From the NCBI RefSeq assembly GCF_947179165.1, contig NC_077243.1:37460001-37524000 (forward strand): a stretch of 64,000 nucleotides of DNA. Reading direction: 5' to 3'. The stretch is from Solanum dulcamara. Its lineage: Eukaryota; Streptophyta; Magnoliopsida; Solanales; Solanaceae. The notes under the pieces are model-generated. The model searched no databases. It worked only from the letters and a program-made list of their open reading frames with translations, and was not told where the DNA came from. Shown here one piece after another: positions 22,033 to 33,540 of the stretch; within the stretch, counting starts at the first letter, position 1; each line of letters begins with the position of its first letter. The position numbers and the translations under genes were made by a program.

Positions 22033-23106
22033 GCATTTTTTGTTGTTTATTTTAGTATTTTCAACTAATTACTCCAAAACAAGATATGTACTCTCTAAGA
22101 CAAGACTCTATTTAAGTTTTACATTTTGTGTATGACGGCAACTAAAAATAGCGTTCAAGTGATTATTTTGTTGCTAGCATAAAACTTAAAAGTATTTCAT
22201 TATATAAATATTTACCTTTTAAATATACACGTTATCCATTTATGCATATTAATTATAGTCCATATCATGATGATGTGACATATTTCATTGATTAAAAATT
22301 CATCTTCTTCTTTTTGAACTCTTTTCACTACTTTTCTTCTTTTCGTTCAATTCACTCTAATTTAGATTATGTGGTATATCACTAAGACCCATAATTATTT
22401 TTTTCTTTTAACGCATTTCTCTTGAAATTTTTCCTTTTTTTTCTTATCGAGAACTCAATTTTCACAATTAGATACCCCAATTTTGAGTAATTTTTTCTTC
22501 AAGTATTAGGATAAATAAATTTAATATCTCATAAACTAACATTAAAAAATAACAACCAATTAAAAAATTAGATTCAAGAATTGAATTTACATTTTTTTCT
22601 ATTTTTACCAAAAAATAAATAAATTGTTTTTATAAATAATCTACTGCCTAAATGATTTAACAAAAGTCTCAACTTTGCCAAATTCATTTATTTTTTATTC
22701 TTTAAGAAAAACTAATTGATTGACCTTTTAATTGTGAAAATAAATTTTTTGATACGAAAATAAAAATCAAGAGAATTCGAATGAATTGAATGAAAAGAAG
22801 AAAACTAGTATAAGAAAATAAAAGAGAATGAACCTTTTTATGACTAATATGAAAAAATGTATCGATCAACAAAAAAAATTGATTAGGCAAAACAATGAGG
22901 GATGTGATACTTCTTTAACACCAAGTTATCTTCTTTTTTATTCTATTTTTGCCTTTTACTCTCTTTTTTCTCATTTATGTGGATGTTAAAAATGAATTCT
23001 TTAATTCTCCTAACTATCTCTTTATTATGTTAAATGTACTACATTTAACTCTCTTAGTAGCACTTATGAGAGAAAAATACCTAGACTATGCTAATAATTT
23101 TAATAT

Positions 23107-23391
23107 TGTTGTAAAATTAAGCTCAGAACTATATAAATATAAAGAGAAGAAGGCAAGAAAGGTAGATGAAGGAGAAATTTTTTCTTCTATTCAAGTGTCA
23201 CTTACAATAGTGAATGATATTTCTATTTATAGGTTGAGATATCATCCCAAAGGTCACCATATTAAATGCCCAAACTAGTAGATGCATTGACATTTAAAAA
23301 GATTCATTTCACCTAAAAAATATACATACATGAATTTTCTAGTTCATGAATAAACCAAATGGACAATCTACTTTTCAATATATTTTTAACA
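23107..23391 (-). repeat. Copia 3' LTR, 285 bp
   Basis: Minus strand starts TGTTAAAAATATATTGAA and ends TTAATTTTACAACA. Equal in length to, and closely matching, the LTR at 47,214-47,498, which belongs to another copy of the same family. Confidence 0.9.
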
Positions 23392-23821
23392 CTCTCCCTT
23401 GAATGTCCATAGATAATGTATTTCGTTAAAAATCTTACTAAAAAAAATTCAGTGGAAAAAAGCCTAGTGAAGGAAAAAGAGTACACACATCTCATAATAC
23501 GCTTTAAGTGTTGCCTAATTAAAAACTTTATCAGAAAAATCCAATTAGGACAAAATCATGATTAAGAAAAAGAGTACAACGCATATTTCATTCTCTCTGA
23601 TCAAAGCTTCATTTGATATCTCCAAGACAGAGTATCCAATCTTATAACTCAACTTCTCAAATGTTGATTTAGGCAATGCCTTAGTGAACAAATCGGCAAG
23701 ATCATTACTTGAACAAATCTATTGAACTTCTATCTCACTATTTTATTGAAGATCATGAGTGAAAAAGAACTTTGATGAAATGTAGTTTGTCCAGTCTCCT
23801 TTGATGTCTCCTCTTTGATGA

Positions 23822-25015
23822 AAGGTTCCTTGGTGTATGTTGTTCGCGGATGACATAGTCCTGATTGACGAGACTCACAACGGAATTAACGACAAGCTGG
23901 AGGGCTGGAGACAGACGTTGGAGTCTAAAGGATTTAAATTGAGTAGGACCAAGACAGAATACTTGGAGTGCAGTTTCAGTGGCCTGCCACGTGAGGCTGA
24001 CGGGGAAGTGAGGCTTGGTACCCAGGCCATTCAAAAGAAAAGAAGCTTCAAATACCTTGGGTCTATTATACAGGAAGATGGGGATATCGACGACGATGTT
24101 TCACACCGCATCAGTGCAGGGTGGATGAAATGGAGGCTCGCCTCCGGAGTGCTGTGTGACAAGAAAGTGCCACCAAAACTCAAAGGCAAGTTCTACAAAG
24201 TGGTGGTTAGACCGACCCTATTGTACGGGGTGGAGTGTTGGCCAATCAAGAAACTTCATGTCCAGAAGATGAGAGTCGCGGAAATGCGAATGCTGCGGTG
24301 GATGTGTGGGCACACTAGGATGGATAGAATTAGGAATGAAGATATCCGAGACAAGGTGGGAGTGGCATCGGTGGAGGACAAGATGCGGGAAGCGAGACTG
24401 AGATGGTTTGGGCATGTGAAGAGGAGAGACACAGATGCTCCAGTGCGGAGGTGCGAGAGGTTGGCTATGGACGGTTTCAGGAGGGGCAAAGGGAGGCCGA
24501 AGAAATATTGGGAAGAGGTCATTAGACATGATATGGCACAGTTGCAGCTCTCCGAGGACATGACCTTAGATAGGAGGCTATGGAGGACTCGGACTAAGAT
24601 AGTGGGCTAGGTGGCCGATCGGTTCTCCATAGTTGTCGTAGTCGCGCTCATCTGTCTTAACATATGATTTTGCATGGGATTACTGCTTATATTAGTTGGC
24701 CCAGTCTACTTTGGGTATCCTATTTTATCTATAGTAGTTAATGCTCCTTTATCCCCGATCTTTCCTACCCTGACTTTATCGCTTTATCGCTCTCATTATT
24801 CATATCTTTATATTGTCTGTTATATGCCTGGCTTTACTGACATATGTCTTGTTTTTCCTTGTTTCTCCTCCCTTGTTTCTTCTCTCTTAAGCCGAGGGTC
24901 TTTCGGAAACAGCCGCCCTACCTTTTAAGGTGGGGGTTAGGTCTGCGTACACTCTACCCTCCCCAGACCCCACATGGTGGAATCACACTGGGTTCGTTGT
25001 TTTTGTTGTTGTATG
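23822..25015 (+). mobile_element. RTE-like LINE, 5'-truncated, inserted in the copia relic
   Basis: Begins abruptly inside the reverse transcriptase just before the catalytic box and continues through the 3' UTR to a TTG-repeat tail (about 25,000-25,013). Same family as 1-1,757, but the reading frame is uninterrupted from 23,837 to 24,610, so it inserted later. It lies against the copia orientation. 5' truncation is the usual result of incomplete target-primed reverse transcription. No clear target duplication. Confidence 0.85.
23837..24610 (+). CDS. LINE reverse transcriptase C-terminal half, open frame
   Basis: 257 residues beginning at the catalytic '[11 protein letters not shown]' (both aspartates present), then the thumb and connection region with '[10 protein letters not shown]' and '[16 protein letters not shown]', and a C-terminal '[11 protein letters not shown]' with 'CERLAMDGF'. 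The ATG at 23,837 is internal to the original protein, since the element lacks its endonuclease and the first palm motifs. No stop or frameshift until the natural end at 24,610, unlike the copy at the left edge. It could be translated only from a chance promoter and would lack the domains needed to move by itself. Minus-strand frames over the same stretch are shadows. Confidence 0.8.
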   Translation: MLFADDIVLIDETHNGINDKLEGWRQTLESKGFKLSRTKTEYLECSFSGLPREADGEVRLGTQAIQKKRSFKYLGSIIQEDGDIDDDVSHRISAGWMKWRLASGVLCDKKVPPKLKGKFYKVVVRPTLLYGVECWPIKKLHVQKMRVAEMRMLRWMCGHTRMDRIRNEDIRDKVGVASVEDKMREARLRWFGHVKRRDTDAPVRRCERLAMDGFRRGKGRPKKYWEEVIRHDMAQLQLSEDMTLDRRLWRTRTKIVG

Positions 25016-26900
25016 TTGTCTTATCTTCATACATGATAATTAAAATATTCTTTTTCAAAGGAAAATCACATATTTCATGAATGATCAGTCATCGATCCCA
25101 ACCAAACACACTCCCAATTTATTTCATGGATAAATATCATTTCTGCATGATCTAAAGAAGTGGTTACAAGTGTTTGATTCATTGAATGCCAAGATATTTC
25201 AAGATATTATTGTGCCTCCACATATAAATAAATAGCTCATTTACGACTGAGCTTCACGTAGATCGAATGAATATCCTACATCTGCTTAACCAATCATTTC
25301 TGCCTTGGATTCATTAGAATAAAATAAACTCATGTCCATGATTCTTCGAAGATATATCCTTGACACCATTCCAACATCTTTTTATTGGAGAGCAGCTGAA
25401 TCTTGCCAATAAACTCACTGTAAAAAAATATTTGATCATGTATAGCAAGGTTCATCAGTTGCCCCTCAATTGACTAATATATGGAGTTTCATCACCAAGA
25501 AATTCTTCATCCTTATTTTCAAAATGGATCTTTATTTATGTCAAAAGATCTCACAATCATTGCGATACTCAATGAATGTGATTTATCCATGTAAAATCGC
25601 TTTAAAATTTTTCTATGTATATTGATTGATGAAAAAATATTTCATTTGTCAAATCTGTAGGTTGTGACAAAATTTTGTCTTACCAAAATATTTCATTTTA
25701 AATTTCCTTTTCAAACACTCAATGACTTTTGAAAGCACTTTAAGAGTGTCAATGATGTTCCGATCATCAACAGACACAACTATCCTAACAAATTTAGATC
25801 CAACTTTTTAATAAAAATGCAAGGACCAATAGGGTCATTTTTGTACCCTTTCTTCCCTGATTGTTTCATCCATATAAGGATTTTTGGAGCTTTAATGAAC
25901 AAGTTTCTTTCAAAATTTTATATACTTCAAACACCTTGAATGCTTCAAGTATTTTCATACAACCTTCATCTTCTAGATAGACATGACAATCACCCATTAC
26001 ACATATTCAAGTATTTCATCTATTTTCAGACTAAAACAAGTCTCATTGCATCCACCATGGAGAATATATCTCCAATTAATAATGTCAGTTTTTTGTGATA
26101 AATTCGTTATGTCACGAGGCACAAACCGTACTTTATATCTTTATACTTTCACATAATGATTCATTTGTACCCCACTGATATTATATCTTGATCTATGAAT
26201 GATAAGTCCAAAAGCAACACTTTTCTAAGTGAAATAAAATATACTTGAATAGTGCATTTTATTTAGCCAATCATTTAACTGTCCATACTATATGACATAT
26301 TTGAATTCAAGATCCTCATTACCATCTATATCAATAAGCACTACTTGAATTCAAAGCTATTGTCGAGGTCATTTGACTCAATTCCAATATGACATAACTT
26401 CAAGATCTCTTCATTTTTCCATAATTTCAGGTACCTGAACCTTTGCCAAGATTTTATGAAGTGATATGTCATCGTGCTCTTTTAAAGCACTTGCCTCATT
26501 ATCCTGACCATCTTGATCATTTTCTCCTCTCCTTCCTCAGGGAGTTGTATATTTGAAATCGATTGATTTATCACACTTTAGGTGTACTATAGACTATGTT
26601 CATCAAAGACTTTTCATTGGAGCATTTGTAGCTGAATTATAACATAAGGTTAGCAAATTCATTTGAAAATTATTTTGCAACATTATGAAAATGAATTATC
26701 TCTTGAACTTCAAGTTCAAATTTGTTAATGAGGATCTAGATAATTCATTTTACTTATAATTTTCAAGTGTCAATCTTCTCTCCCTCTAATATTAGAAAAT
26801 CTAGCATTCATCCCACCGTCAGTTGGGGATCCATCTTTATGTGTGATGGAGCAATTAATCAGATATCACACATTTAACCTTTAGATTAAATTATTTAGTT

Positions 26901-27177
26901 CTTGGCCCTTAATCAATTATGATGGGAAAACATTGTTGGCTTGACGCGTAAATGTGTTGCTAAATGTTAAATAAACTCATCTCATATCAAATCTTATTTG
27001 GGAGTTTTGTTCTCACACCTATGGTTTAACTATAATTGGAGGCATACAATTACTGCTAAACCAACCAACATTATCAGCATACTTTCATAGTTTGAAATTG
27101 TGGTCTTAATTTAAAAATTCTAGCAAAAAACCTTACAAAAAATAATTTGTAAATTGACAACAAAGCACATGTGACCG
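26901..27177. other. Unassigned DNA between copia and Athila-like relics
   Basis: No recognisable frame; probably further decayed copia sequence. Confidence 0.4.
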
Positions 27178-28400
27178 TTTCTTAGTGTGTTCTCCTCCAT
27201 GATGACCATCATATGGTGATGAATGGCAATTTATAACACTTGGCGCACCTCAATTTTTGGCACACACCTTCTTATTATTTGGTCTATTCCCTGCTTGAAT
27301 AAGTAAGGCTTATCCCATATATAAAAATGAGCCTCATGTATTAACTTTTTCTTCTTTTGTGAGGTTGCATCCAGGGGAAAAACCCCACTAACCAGGTAAT
27401 TGACTATGTCGGCATACCACGACAGTTGACTCACTTCAAGAGCTAACAGTTGCTCATCAGGAAATTCTTTTTGGATCTGCAACTGTTGCCCAACATGTGT
27501 CAAACTGTCTAACCTGGAAAGGTGATCGACAACTTGATTCTCACAGCCCTTGAGAGCTTTGATCTCAAACATGTAAATAGTCATTGATTGTGTACGTATG
27601 ATACGACAAAAGTGAAGCAAGAAACATATCTTGTCTGTAATAATTTTGATCATGATAATAATAATATAATTTTCTCCTTAAAGTAGATGTTCACCATACA
27701 AACGGTGTAATGAGATAGTATACAAAATTCATTGAACTTCAAAAGATCTATTGTACTATTGGAGGAATAATATTGGGGTCGTAGTAAGTATCAAAAGAAA
27801 CTTTTTCAGTTTAGGAGGAATTGAATATAAAAAAAATTATTATAATTGAGACTATAGATTATGGAAAGATTTAATATTTTCAGATTAATACAACCAAAAC
27901 GGATTCTAAATATTTATGTAAAAGGTTACTAGACTTTTTGTCTTGTTTGTTGTATATAAACATGGGCATGATAATGAAATCACATGCAAAAGTAAACTAA
28001 ATTTTTGTTGGAATAAAGATCAATTGGCATGACCGGTTGGCCATTCTGATTCAAATGTGATGCAAAAATACTTGAGAATTCATGTGACTATATGATAAAA
28101 ATATAAAAAATTCTTCAAGAATTCTCTTGTGTTACTTGTTCTCATAATAAAATGATCATTGTATCATTGTATCATTGTACCAACTAAGGTTAGGATTGTA
28201 TTTCCTGAAAATTTAAAATTTATAAGAGGATGAATATGGGCCCGTTCACCCGCCATGTGAACTGTTTGCAACTATATGATAATGTCAAATTCTTGTAGCA
28301 ACAAGATCTATCTTATGAGTCATGGCTTTGTATCTTTCTTGTTGAATAGGTACCTAAGAGCTGTGTGGTCAATGTAAATAGTTACTTTAGTACCTACCAG
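27178..28400 (-). pseudogene. Athila-like RNase H and start of integrase (split by an insert)
   Basis: Right part (28,400-28,278): 'HTALRYLFNKKD' and 'ILLLQEFDI', the last RNase H motifs. After the insert the frame resumes with 'FEIKALKGCENQVVDHLSRL' (about 27,570-27,510). It goes on to 'KPYLFKQGIDQIIRRCVP' (about 27,310-27,257) and the beginning of the integrase zinc domain, 'CHSSPY', with a frameshift near 27,235. The catalytic integrase core is missing. Confidence 0.8.
27571..28277. mobile_element. Insertion of unknown type within RNase H
   Basis: About 707 bp, AT-rich and non-coding, between codons that are adjacent in intact Athila-like RNase H. Contains TATCATTG repeated three times near 28,160 and an imperfect palindrome GTTCACCCGCCATGTGAAC at 28,243-28,261. 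No clear inverted ends or target duplication. Confidence 0.5.
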
Positions 28401-28592
28401 ATTGGATCTAAACTTGTCGAATGTATAAACCAGCGCCAGCATCTCCTTCTCGGCAACTGTGTAGTTGGCCTGAGCAAAGTCAGGAGTCTTGCTTGCATAA
28501 TAAATGGAGTGGAATCTCTTCTCTTTTCTCTTTTCCAGAACTTATCCCACTGTTGTGTCACTTGCATCGCACATCAGCACAAAAGGTAGCTC

Positions 28593-29467
28593 CTAGTTAG
28601 GAGCTATCAGGATGGGGACTTCGATCAGCTTCTTCTTTAAGAGTTCAAAGGACTGCAAACATTTATCATCAAAAATGAATTTTGCCTCTTTTTCTAACAA
28701 GCTGCACATGGGTCTTGCAATCTTTGAAAAGTCTTTAATGAATAGCCAATAGAATCCAGCATGACCTAGAAAACTACGGACACCATTCACTGAAATCGGT
28801 GGTGGAAGGTTCTCAATCACTTCAATTTTAGCTTTGTCTACCTGCAAACCATATTTTCAAACTTTGTTCCCCAACACAATACCCTCCTTTACTAGGAAAT
28901 GATATTTCTCCCAGTTTAAGATGAGATTTGTTTCTTCATACCTTGCTAGTATTTTCTCCAAATTTTGCAAACAGGGATCAAAGGAATCTCCAAAGACTGA
29001 AAAGTCAATGGTAATCTGGTCTTCTCCTGGTCCTCCGAGGTAATGGTATGGTTGTAACCTGAATACCCATCCAAGAAACAATAGTACTCTTGGCCTGCTA
29101 ACCTGTCAAGAATTTGGTCAATAAATGGTATAGGATAGTGATCTTTCCTCGTGGCATCATTCAACTTTCTGTAGTCTATGTATATACACCACCCAGTTAC
29201 TGTTCTTATGGGGATTAACTCATTTTTCTAATTAGTAACCATGGTCATTCCCCCTTTCTTTGGTCCACAGTGAACTGGACTTACCCACTTACTGTCAGAG
29301 ATTGGGTATATTATGCCTGCATCTAGCCACTTAATTATCTCTTTCTTCACAACCTTTTTTATGATGGAATTCAACCGACGTTGTGGTTGCGCACTAGACT
29401 TATGTCCTTCTTCCATGAAAATTCTAAACATGCACAAAGCAGGGATAATACCGTGAAGATCATCCAT
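28593..29467 (-). pseudogene. Athila-like reverse transcriptase, broken
   Basis: N-terminal part (29,467-29,228) with 'VKKEIIKWLDAGIIYPISDS' and 'PKKGGM'; middle (29,164-28,946) with 'FLDGYSGYNH' holding the first catalytic aspartate, then a deletion that removes the second catalytic box; C-terminal part (28,847-28,593) with 'VRSFLGHAGFYWLFIKDFSKIA', the start of the connection region. Stops and frame changes lie between the pieces. Loss of the YxDD region means no activity. Confidence 0.85.
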
Positions 29468-29520
29468 TTGCCTCCAATTGCCTTCTTGTGCCTTTTTAAT
29501 ACCTCAAGTACTGTTGTGAC

Positions 29521-29940
29521 CTATGCCTCAGACAAAGCAGATAAAAGAATTACAAGTAAGGTATTATCCACTCCCAAAAAAGCATACCTGAGATGTGTTG
29601 GCAATTGCTTCAACTCCAAGTTAGGAGCTTCTTCTAGAGATGGCTTTGGTAAAGGACCTAATTCTCTGTTCAAAGGTTCCACATTCTTTTTCCATATGCT
29701 GACATTTGGCATATCAAGTACGCTAGCTAACTCTTTAGCTTCCGTGTCCTCTTCAATATGTTGACCCATTACGACTTTTTCTAAAGGATCTTTTGCTAAA
29801 ATGCATTGAGCTGAAACTTCCTCATCGATGCCAGTTATAACAGACAACTCTTTATAGACTGCAGGCAACTTTAGTGCCTGATATACATCGAACACCTCCA
29901 CTTTGTCGTGTGCTGCCATAGTCAATATACCTGTATCCAC
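29521..29940 (-). pseudogene. Athila-like protease-to-RT linker
   Basis: 139 open residues with 'PSLEEAPNLELKQLP' and 'HLRYAFLGVDNTLLVI', typical of the linker just ahead of gypsy reverse transcriptase in Athila-type polyproteins. It continues to the RT start at 29,467 with one stop between. The same region is repeated inverted at 31,520-31,890. Confidence 0.8.
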
Positions 29941-30149
29941 ATCAATAAGTGCACCACTTTTTTCTAAGAATGGATGCCCTAAGATAAAAGAAACCTCAGG
30001 ATCAGGCTCAAAATCTAATACAACAAAATCAACAAGAACGATGAGGGATCCGACTTAAACTAACACACCTTCAATGATACCATCAGGTCTAGCTACAGAA
30101 CGATCAACTAATTGCAATAAAATGGTTGTTGAATTAAGTTCTCCGAGAC

Positions 30150-30365
30150 CTAATTTTTAAGAATAGATCTAGGAATTAAGCTTATACTAGCACCAAGATC
30201 ATAGAGACCTCTTGCATTACTATACTTACTAATAGTTACCTTTACAGTGAAACTACCTAGATCTTTTTGTTTAGCTAGAAGCTTAACTTTGTTCAAGATT
30301 CTTGAACTACACTCTTCAATGAGTGTCACTGTTTCAAATCCAGCTAACTTGCTCTTATTGGCCAC
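30150..30365 (-). pseudogene. Athila-like aspartic protease
   Basis: 71 residues with 'CSSRILNKV' and the active-site word 'YDLGASISLIP' (D-L-G-A-S, the Athila/Tat variant of D-T/S-G). It ends at a stop soon after, where the protease should continue, so the domain is cut short. Its usual position between gag (right) and the RT linker (left) is kept. Confidence 0.8.
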
Positions 30366-31151
30366 AATATCTTTGAAAAACTTGGCATATTTTGGAATGA
30401 CCTACAACACATCAATTAAAGGTAAGTTAGTTTGTACTTGTTTAAGCATGTCTATGAATTTTTCAAAATATTCCTCCTCTTTTTTCTTTTTAAATTTTTG
30501 TGGAAATGGGAGAGGTGGTTTTATTTTCTGCTCTTGCCCCGTCTGTGGTCGGCTAGATTCACTAGCTTCAATTTTCGTAGCTTTACCTTTGCCTTCATTA
30601 CCTTTGATTTATGGCACTAGCTCAACTAATGCTCGTCTACTTTGAGTGCTCACAACATTTACTTGCTTGGGGTTTGGATCAGTGTTACCTAGTAAACTAC
30701 CTCCCGTGCACAAATTTTGTGCACTAGCTAGCTATCCCACCTATTTTACTAAATTTTGGGTAGTGATTTGGTATTGATGCACGTCTACAGCTAGCTTAGC
30801 TTGGTCATTCATGAGATTTTTAAGCATGTCTTCCACACTCATGTTTTCTCCATTGCTTGATTGTTGGTTACTCTGGTCTTACTAGTTATAGTGCTGGCCT
30901 CCAACTTGTAGTTTATATGGATCGCATCCTTGATTGTTGTACTGTTGCCCGCTCCCTTGTGGTCTTAATTATGTTGGCCCTTGATATTAGTTTTGCTGAT
31001 TTCCACCCCATGAGAATTTAGGATGGTTTCTCCAATTTGGGTTGTAAGTATTTCCATAGTTCTGGTTACCTTCACCCTTAGGTACATTACCCACGAAATT
31101 CACCGACTCAGGATTAGCTCTATAATATTCTGCCAACATGCCTTCTTGCTC
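30366..31151 (-). pseudogene. Gag C-terminal and gag-protease spacer, decayed
   Basis: Minus-strand remains of a low-complexity, Gln/Asn- and proline-rich spacer, broken by stops. Longer open frames on the plus strand here (30,247-30,645) are antisense shadows. Confidence 0.5.
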
Positions 31152-31498
31152 TTAAACTATAGGTCTAGAATTTCCTCCATTCCACTCAGAATTTCCCTGA
31201 GATATGCGATTCAGAAATGTATATAGCTCATCATAGGTTTTCTCCAATGCTTGTCCACTTACAGCAGAATCAAAAAGAATTTTGGTGTTGAGTTCCAACC
31301 CTTCTATGAAGGTATGGACGAACACCTCTTTAGCTTGATGATGGTGAGGACAACTAATGAGTAAAGATTTAAAACTGTCCCAAGATTGGTATAAATTTTC
31401 TCCAAATTTTTGCTTAAAGCTTAAAATTTTAACCCTCAACTTAGTTGTCTTCCCCGAAGAAAAGAACCTGATAAAAATTTATGAGTCAAATCAATCCA
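31152..31498 (-). pseudogene. Athila-like gag capsid fragment
   Basis: From about 31,498, 'ITAWIDLTHKFLSGSF', then after a stop near 31,440 an open run with 'FGENLYQSWDSFKSLLISCP' and 'VFVHTFIEGLE', the retrotransposon gag fold. Only the centre of gag is here; its N terminus lies beyond the inversion junction and is missing. Confidence 0.8.
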
Positions 31499-32764
31499 TG
31501 CAGTGATTGAATTTAGAGGTGTTCGATGTATATGAGGCACTAAAGTTGTATGCAGTCTATGAGTTGTCTGCTATAACTGGCATTGATGAGGAAGTCTCAG
31601 CTCAATGCATTTTAGCTAAAGATCCTTTGGAAAGAGTCGTGATGGGTCAAGATATTGAATAAGATATGAAAGCTAAAGATTTAGCTAGTGTACTTGATAT
31701 GCCAAATGTCAGCATGTGGAAAAAGAATGTGGAACCTTTGAACAGAGAATTGAGTCCTTCACCGAAGCCATCTCTAGAAGAAGCTCCTAACTTGGAGTTG
31801 AAGCAATTGTCAGGACATCTCAAGTATGCTTTTTTGGGAGTGAATAATACCTTACTTGTAATTCTTTTATCTGCTTTGTCTGAGGCATAGGTCACAACAG
31901 TACTTGAGGTATTAAAAAGGCACAAGAAGGCAATTGGAGGCAAATGGATGATCTTCACGGTATCATCCCTGCTTTGTGCATGTTTAGAATTTTCATGGAA
32001 GAAGGACATAAGGCTAGTGCGCAACCACAACGTCGGTTGAATTCCATCATAAAAAAGGTTGTGAAGAAAGAGATAATTAAGTGGCTAGATGCAGGCATAA
32101 TATACCCAATCTCTGACAGTAAGTGGGTAAGTCCAGTTCAGTGTGTACCAAAGAAAGGGGGAATGATTGCAGTTACTAATAAGAAAAATGAGTTAATCCC
32201 CATAAGAACAATAACTGGGTGGTGCATGTAACACCTCGGATTCTTTTTCCGCCAAAACTCAAGCCATTCTTCATGTGCGTTTAGGATCGAACTCGGTGAC
32301 TCCTAGTTGTATATATAAGTTAGGATCAATTTCTAAGTATTTAAAGTGTATTAGATGTGATTTAGGGTCATAAGGTATCCCTAGAACAAAGCCGAGTCCA
32401 AAGAATTCGTTTCGCCTAAGTTTCTGAATGAGTTCGTATAAGAGTAAACTTCAAACGGTCATAACTCCTAGAATACAATGAATTGGGTGGACCATTAGCT
32501 ATAAAATTAAAGGTCTTTGAGTTTTCTTTCTAACGCCACCAAGATTGTATTTTTCCGAGTTTGGAGTCAAAAGTTATGATTGGTCGAACAAAGAGGTCCG
32601 TGACAGGTCTGCGTCGCGGACCTGCAGCGAACTTTGACAATTTTTCCAGATTTCTTTTTTTGTCGACCAGAAAGGTGCGTGACAGGTCCGCATCGTGGAC
32701 CTGTCGCGGACTTGTCCCGATTTCCAGATTTTGGAGGGGCATTTTGGGAAAATTACCTAATACC

Positions 32765-32774
32765 TATATATATA
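32765..32774 (+). promoter_or_regulatory. Likely TATA box of solo LTR L3
   Basis: TATATATATA about 35 bp after the GC-rich block, followed by a pyrimidine-rich leader (32,805-32,880), as expected of an LTR promoter. Confidence 0.6.
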
Positions 32775-33404
32775 CAACTTGGACGTGTTTTGGATGATAA
32801 TTTTCAATCTTTTGCCTCTCCAAAGAACCCTAATTCTCATCCCCTTCTCTCTCAAATCATCTCCAACAAGATTTCCCCTCAAGATTCAAGGATTCAAACT
32901 TTCCATTGAAGACCTAACAACAAGGTTTCTTCAAAATATACTCTAAGATATGTAAGGCTAATCTAAAATATGGATTGAGTTCTTCCATATGCCCCATGTA
33001 TGTGTTGGATAGGTGTTGTGAAAGATTTGAACCTCCTAGGATGGTTTTCTTGAAACTTTTCCTAAACCCTAGAATATCTTTATATACTAGAAATTGATGG
33101 ATAATTTCATAACTTGATTCTTAAATAGTCAACTTTCATATTATTGACTACAAATGTATCTTTGTAAATAGATTTATAGGTATTGACGATATTCTTGAGT
33201 TGAGTTTTGTTGAGAGTATGGATTCATGTTTCATTCACATGAACCCAAGATGAGATTTCTTTGTCATAAATGTCTTGAGGTTGAGATGGATGATTTTGTG
33301 TATATGTGTATTAATTGGAATAAAAAGAATGAATTGGATAGTTAAGAATGTCCTTTTACTTCTATAAAATGAACATAGGACTAAAATAAGGATTTTGGAG
33401 TTCA

Positions 33405-33540
33405 TGTTTGGTGATGATGTGATGATGATGTTTGACGATGATGTGAATGATGATATTTGATGATGATGCGATGATGATGTTTGATGATGATGTGAATGAT
33501 GATACTTGACGATGATGTGAATGAAGATGCTATGTTGATG
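33405..33540 (+). repeat. GATGATGTG-type imperfect repeat in L3
   Basis: Many GATGATG(T/C)G and TTTGATGATGATG units; period about 9-30 bp, imperfect. Confidence 0.8.

Larger units (their letters stand above)
20846..23106. other. AT-rich repeat DNA between elements
   Basis: No gene. Contains a roughly 430-bp tandem duplication, a long AT microsatellite and MITE-like words such as GATGTGACACCTCTCTAAGGCCACC (20,880), related to 47,666 and 22,269. Short open frames here (22,702-22,890 and 22,949-23,278) carry no motifs, and the second runs into the copia LTR. Confidence 0.6.
23440..26000 (-). pseudogene. Copia polyprotein C-terminal half (RT/RNase H), heavily decayed
   Basis: Recognisable minus-strand words in order: 'LFYSNESKAEMIG' (about 25,300-25,340), 'YLFICGGTIIS' (about 25,205-25,240), 'MYEDK' (about 25,030), then beyond the LINE 'KFFFTHDLQ' (about 23,745-23,775) and 'SSNDLADLFTKALPKSTFEK' (about 23,660-23,720). 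They correspond to the copia RNase H domain and its conserved end. Many stops and frameshifts, no usable frame. Confidence 0.8.
23107..26900 (-). mobile_element. Decayed Ty1/copia element (minus orientation) with a LINE inside
   Basis: Reading right to left: reverse-transcriptase remnants (about 26,000-25,450), RNase H remnants (25,400-25,030 and 23,820-23,600), polypurine tract CAAGGGAGAG next to 23,391, then the 3' LTR. Each piece is full of stops. The LINE at 23,822-25,015 separates 'MYEDKTT' (right side) from 'RGDIKGDW' (left side), which lie close together in an intact copia RNase H. The right limit is vague because the sequence decays beyond recognition near 26,900. Confidence 0.8.
27178..31498 (-). 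mobile_element. Athila-like Ty3/gypsy relic (minus orientation)
   Basis: From right to left: gag, protease, linker, reverse transcriptase, RNase H and the first residues of integrase, in the normal gag-pol order. It ends at 27,178 inside the integrase zinc domain, and no LTR is attached at either end. A foreign stretch of about 707 bp (27,571-28,277) splits RNase H. The right end abuts an inverted partial copy of the same element at 31,497. Confidence 0.85.

Noticed and set aside
22949..23278. Open frame of 109 codons
   Set aside because: Runs through the boundary of the copia LTR, so it cannot be a single gene.
24218..24561. Two minus-strand open frames of about 100 codons over the LINE
   Set aside because: They are antisense to the conserved reverse-transcriptase frame and have no motif of their own.
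30247..30645. Plus-strand open frame of 132 codons
   Set aside because: Antisense to the Athila-like gag/protease region; composition reflects the opposite strand.
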